From Pseudomonadales bacterium (lineage in GTDB: Bacteria; Pseudomonadota; Gammaproteobacteria; Pseudomonadales; Pseudohongiellaceae), in NCBI GenBank assembly GCA_023256835.1, contig JALREE010000251.1:1-37681 (forward strand): 37,681 nucleotides of DNA, given 5' to 3'. The notes under the pieces were generated by a model. That model saw nothing but the letters and a program-made list of their open reading frames with translations. It ran no database searches and had not been told where the DNA came from. The position numbers were made by a program, and so were the translations under genes. Positions 35,703-37,681 of this stretch are shown here, piece by piece. Positions within the stretch are counted from its first letter, which is position 1. Every line of letters begins with the position of its first letter.

Positions 35703-37681
35703 TTACTGCGCGTCGTTCTGCTGCTTCTGTGCCGCTTCGAGCATCTGGCGACGCTTGATTTCGCGCGGATCGTTCGGCGCACGACCTGACAAGGCCGGGA
35801 TCACCGGAGCGGCCGGGGCCACGGGCGCCGGGGTGGCCACCGTCTCCACGGGCGCAGGTGCGGCCTCGACCACCTCCGCAGCTTCGACAGCGATCGGTTC
35901 CTGTGCGACAGGCGCTTCAACAGCCTGTTCGACTGCCGGTGGGACTTCCTCAGCCACGCTCACTTGCGGGACCTCGATCGGGGCAGCGGCTTCTGCGGCT
36001 ACGACAGGCTCCTGAGGCTCGGCGGACGGCTCGGCCGCTGCGCTTTCATTCAGGGTGACCGGCGCTGCAGGCGCTTGCTCAGCGGCGCTTGCCGGTCCGT
36101 CAACCTGCGTTTCGGTTGCTGCCACATCGACGCCACTGGCTTCAGCCTGCTCGCCAGCCGCGGCATTGCCACCGCGATTGCGTCCGCTTCGACGATCGGA
36201 CGGACGACGATTGCGACGTGAGGCGCGGGGCACTTCGCCACCGGCGTCTTCGCCCTCGGCATCGTCCTCCGTGACAGCGCCAGGTTCGGCCACATTGCCG
36301 TTGATCTCCATGTCGAGCGCCAGGTCCTGGCCCTCGCCGGCATCCACGGCAATATTGTCAACGAAGCGAATGCCGGAATCGGCATCGACTGCCTCGTCGG
36401 CGATCTGGCTCACGGCGTCGGCATCAAGCTCCTGATCGGCGGGAGTCTGCGGAGAGTTCTCCTCCGGTCGCGGACCACGACGACGCTGGGTATTGTTGCG
36501 CGGACGACGATTGCCACTGCGGCGCTGGGCACGTGCTTCGCCATCGAGCGTCTCGACGCCCTCGACTGCGTTCGCTGTCTCTTCGTCAGCCGGCAGTTCT
36601 TCGCGACGCGGCTCGCGCTTCTCGTCACGACGGCCGTCGCGACGCTCCTCACGGCGCTGCTCATCACGCGGTGCTCCGGAACCCTCGCCGCCGCGTCCAC
36701 GATTGCCGCGCTTGCGACCCTGTCCGCCTTCGCGGGTGGCCTGGCCATCCTGCGCGCTGTGTTCTTCTCCGCGGGACTCCGCGGCCTCGATACGGGTGTC
36801 ATCGCGGGCGGAGTCACGACCGCCTTCGCGACGTCCGCCCTGTTTGCCGCCGCGATTGCGGTCGCCACGCTCACCACGCTCACCTCGGTCGCGGTCCCGG
36901 CCGCGCTCACGAGAGCGACCGGTACGTTCTTCGCGGGCTTCGGGCGCTGGTGCCGCGGCTTCCTTCTCGCCCCCGAACAGGCTGCCGATGGCAGAGAACA
37001 GGCTGCCCAGAAGGCCCTTGCTCGGCGCCGGCTGCACCGGTGCCGGCGCAGGAGCGGGGCTGGGTGCCGGCTTCGGCATCGGAGGTTGTGACAGGACCGG
37101 TGCCTGGACGGCTGCCTGTTGCGGGGCAGAAGCGGGGCGGGCATGACGATGATTGGGTTCGTGGGATTCCGGATGAATATCGATCTCGTAGCTGGCCAGA
37201 GGCGTGGCATCGGCCTGGCTCACGCCCTGGATCTCGTAGTGCGGAGTTTCCAGCGCTGCATTCGGGACGATCACCAGTTTGGTACCGCTCTGGGCTTCCA
37301 TGGCGGAGACTGCCGCACGCTTCTCGTTGAGCAGATAGGCGGCCACGGCGATCGGCACGATGGCACGGATCTCCACGCTCTTGCGCTTGTTGGCTTCCTC
37401 CTGCAGCACGCGCAGGATGGAGAGTGCCTGCGACTTGACGTCGCGGATCGCGCCCTGACCGCTGCAGCGCGGGCAGACGATGGTGCTGGTCTCTTCCAGC
37501 GAGGGGCGCAGACGCTGACGCGACATCTCGAGCAGGCCGAAGCGGGAAATGCGGCCGACCTGCACACGGGCGCGGTCCGCTTCCAGCGCATCGCGCATGC
37601 GGTTCTCGACTTCCTTCTGGTTCTTGGCCGAGCTCATGTCGATGAAGTCGATCACGATCAGGCCGCCCATGTCGCGCAGAC
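35703..37681 (-). CDS. rne: Ribonuclease E, C-terminal portion (N-terminus outside the window)
   Basis: [30 protein letters not shown] (Zn-link CPxC), [16 protein letters not shown], then a long Arg/Glu/Gly- and Pro/Ala/Val-rich disordered region ending [27 protein letters not shown]. Confidence 0.95.
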   Translation of the reverse strand, partial: LRDMGGLIVIDFIDMSSAKNQKEVENRMRDALEADRARVQVGRISRFGLLEMSRQRLRPSLEETSTIVCPRCSGQGAIRDVKSQALSILRVLQEEANKRKSVEIRAIVPIAVAAYLLNEKRAAVSAMEAQSGTKLVIVPNAALETPHYEIQGVSQADATPLASYEIDIHPESHEPNHRHARPASAPQQAAVQAPVLSQPPMPKPAPSPAPAPAPVQPAPSKGLLGSLFSAIGSLFGGEKEAAAPAPEAREERTGRSRERGRDRDRGERGERGDRNRGGKQGGRREGGRDSARDDTRIEAAESRGEEHSAQDGQATREGGQGRKRGNRGRGGEGSGAPRDEQRREERRDGRRDEKREPRREELPADEETANAVEGVETLDGEARAQRRSGNRRPRNNTQRRRGPRPEENSPQTPADQELDADAVSQIADEAVDADSGIRFVDNIAVDAGEGQDLALDMEINGNVAEPGAVTEDDAEGEDAGGEVPRASRRNRRPSDRRSGRNRGGNAAAGEQAEASGVDVAATETQVDGPASAAEQAPAAPVTLNESAAAEPSAEPQEPVVAAEAAAPIEVPQVSVAEEVPPAVEQAVEAPVAQEPIAVEAAEVVEAAPAPVETVATPAPVAPAAPVIPALSGRAPNDPREIKRRQMLEAAQKQQNDAQ

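Noticed and set aside
35703-37100. Repetitive-looking Arg/Glu/Gly and Pro/Ala DNA as a possible tandem repeat or CRISPR-like array
   Set aside because: No regular repeat-spacer spacing; explained by low-complexity coding of the RNase E tail.
1-37681. CRISPR arrays, tRNA/rRNA genes, IS elements, prophage or toxin-antitoxin genes
   Set aside because: None recognised on reading: no transposase or integrase motifs, no direct-repeat arrays, no tRNA-like cloverleaf with CCA. A tRNAscan/Infernal run would be needed to exclude small RNAs fully.

Overview
The window is a dense, mostly housekeeping segment of a high-GC, gammaproteobacterial-type chromosome. All assignments come from reading the translations; no database search was run. 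Gene order on +: trpB (5'-truncated), trpA, accD, folC, SPOR/DedD-like, cvpA, purF, then a MoxR-DUF58-transglutaminase (TgpA-type) module. A convergent minus-strand block follows: YciH/SUI1, then a Bat-type operon (in transcription order MoxR, DUF58, DUF4381, VWA, VWA+TPR, BatD). Next come DUF2835-pyrD-glutaredoxin-like (+), HDOD/EAL-like plus tatD (-), ilvE and topA (+), lexA with a clear SOS box (-), nagZ-hpt (+), and selU/mnmH (-). The less ordinary stretch is about 30.1-33.7 kb: an orphan Wzz/Wzc-like P-loop protein whose 5' end contains a C9 homopolymer, a coupled small Cys-rich protein, lipoproteins and a DUF1285 protein. The window ends with etfBA (+) and the C-terminal part of RNase E (-). 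I did not find a clearly new multi-gene system. The observations most worth checking are: (1) the C9 tract that separates a likely start codon from the Wzc-like ORF (phase variation or sequencing error); (2) a chimeric junction at the left edge, where a TypA/BipA fragment in antisense meets trpB across a 9-bp microhomology; (3) two complete MoxR/DUF58 modules arranged tail to tail around a SUI1 gene; (4) the orphan Wzc-like protein with altered nucleotide-binding motifs and its small Cys-motif partner.
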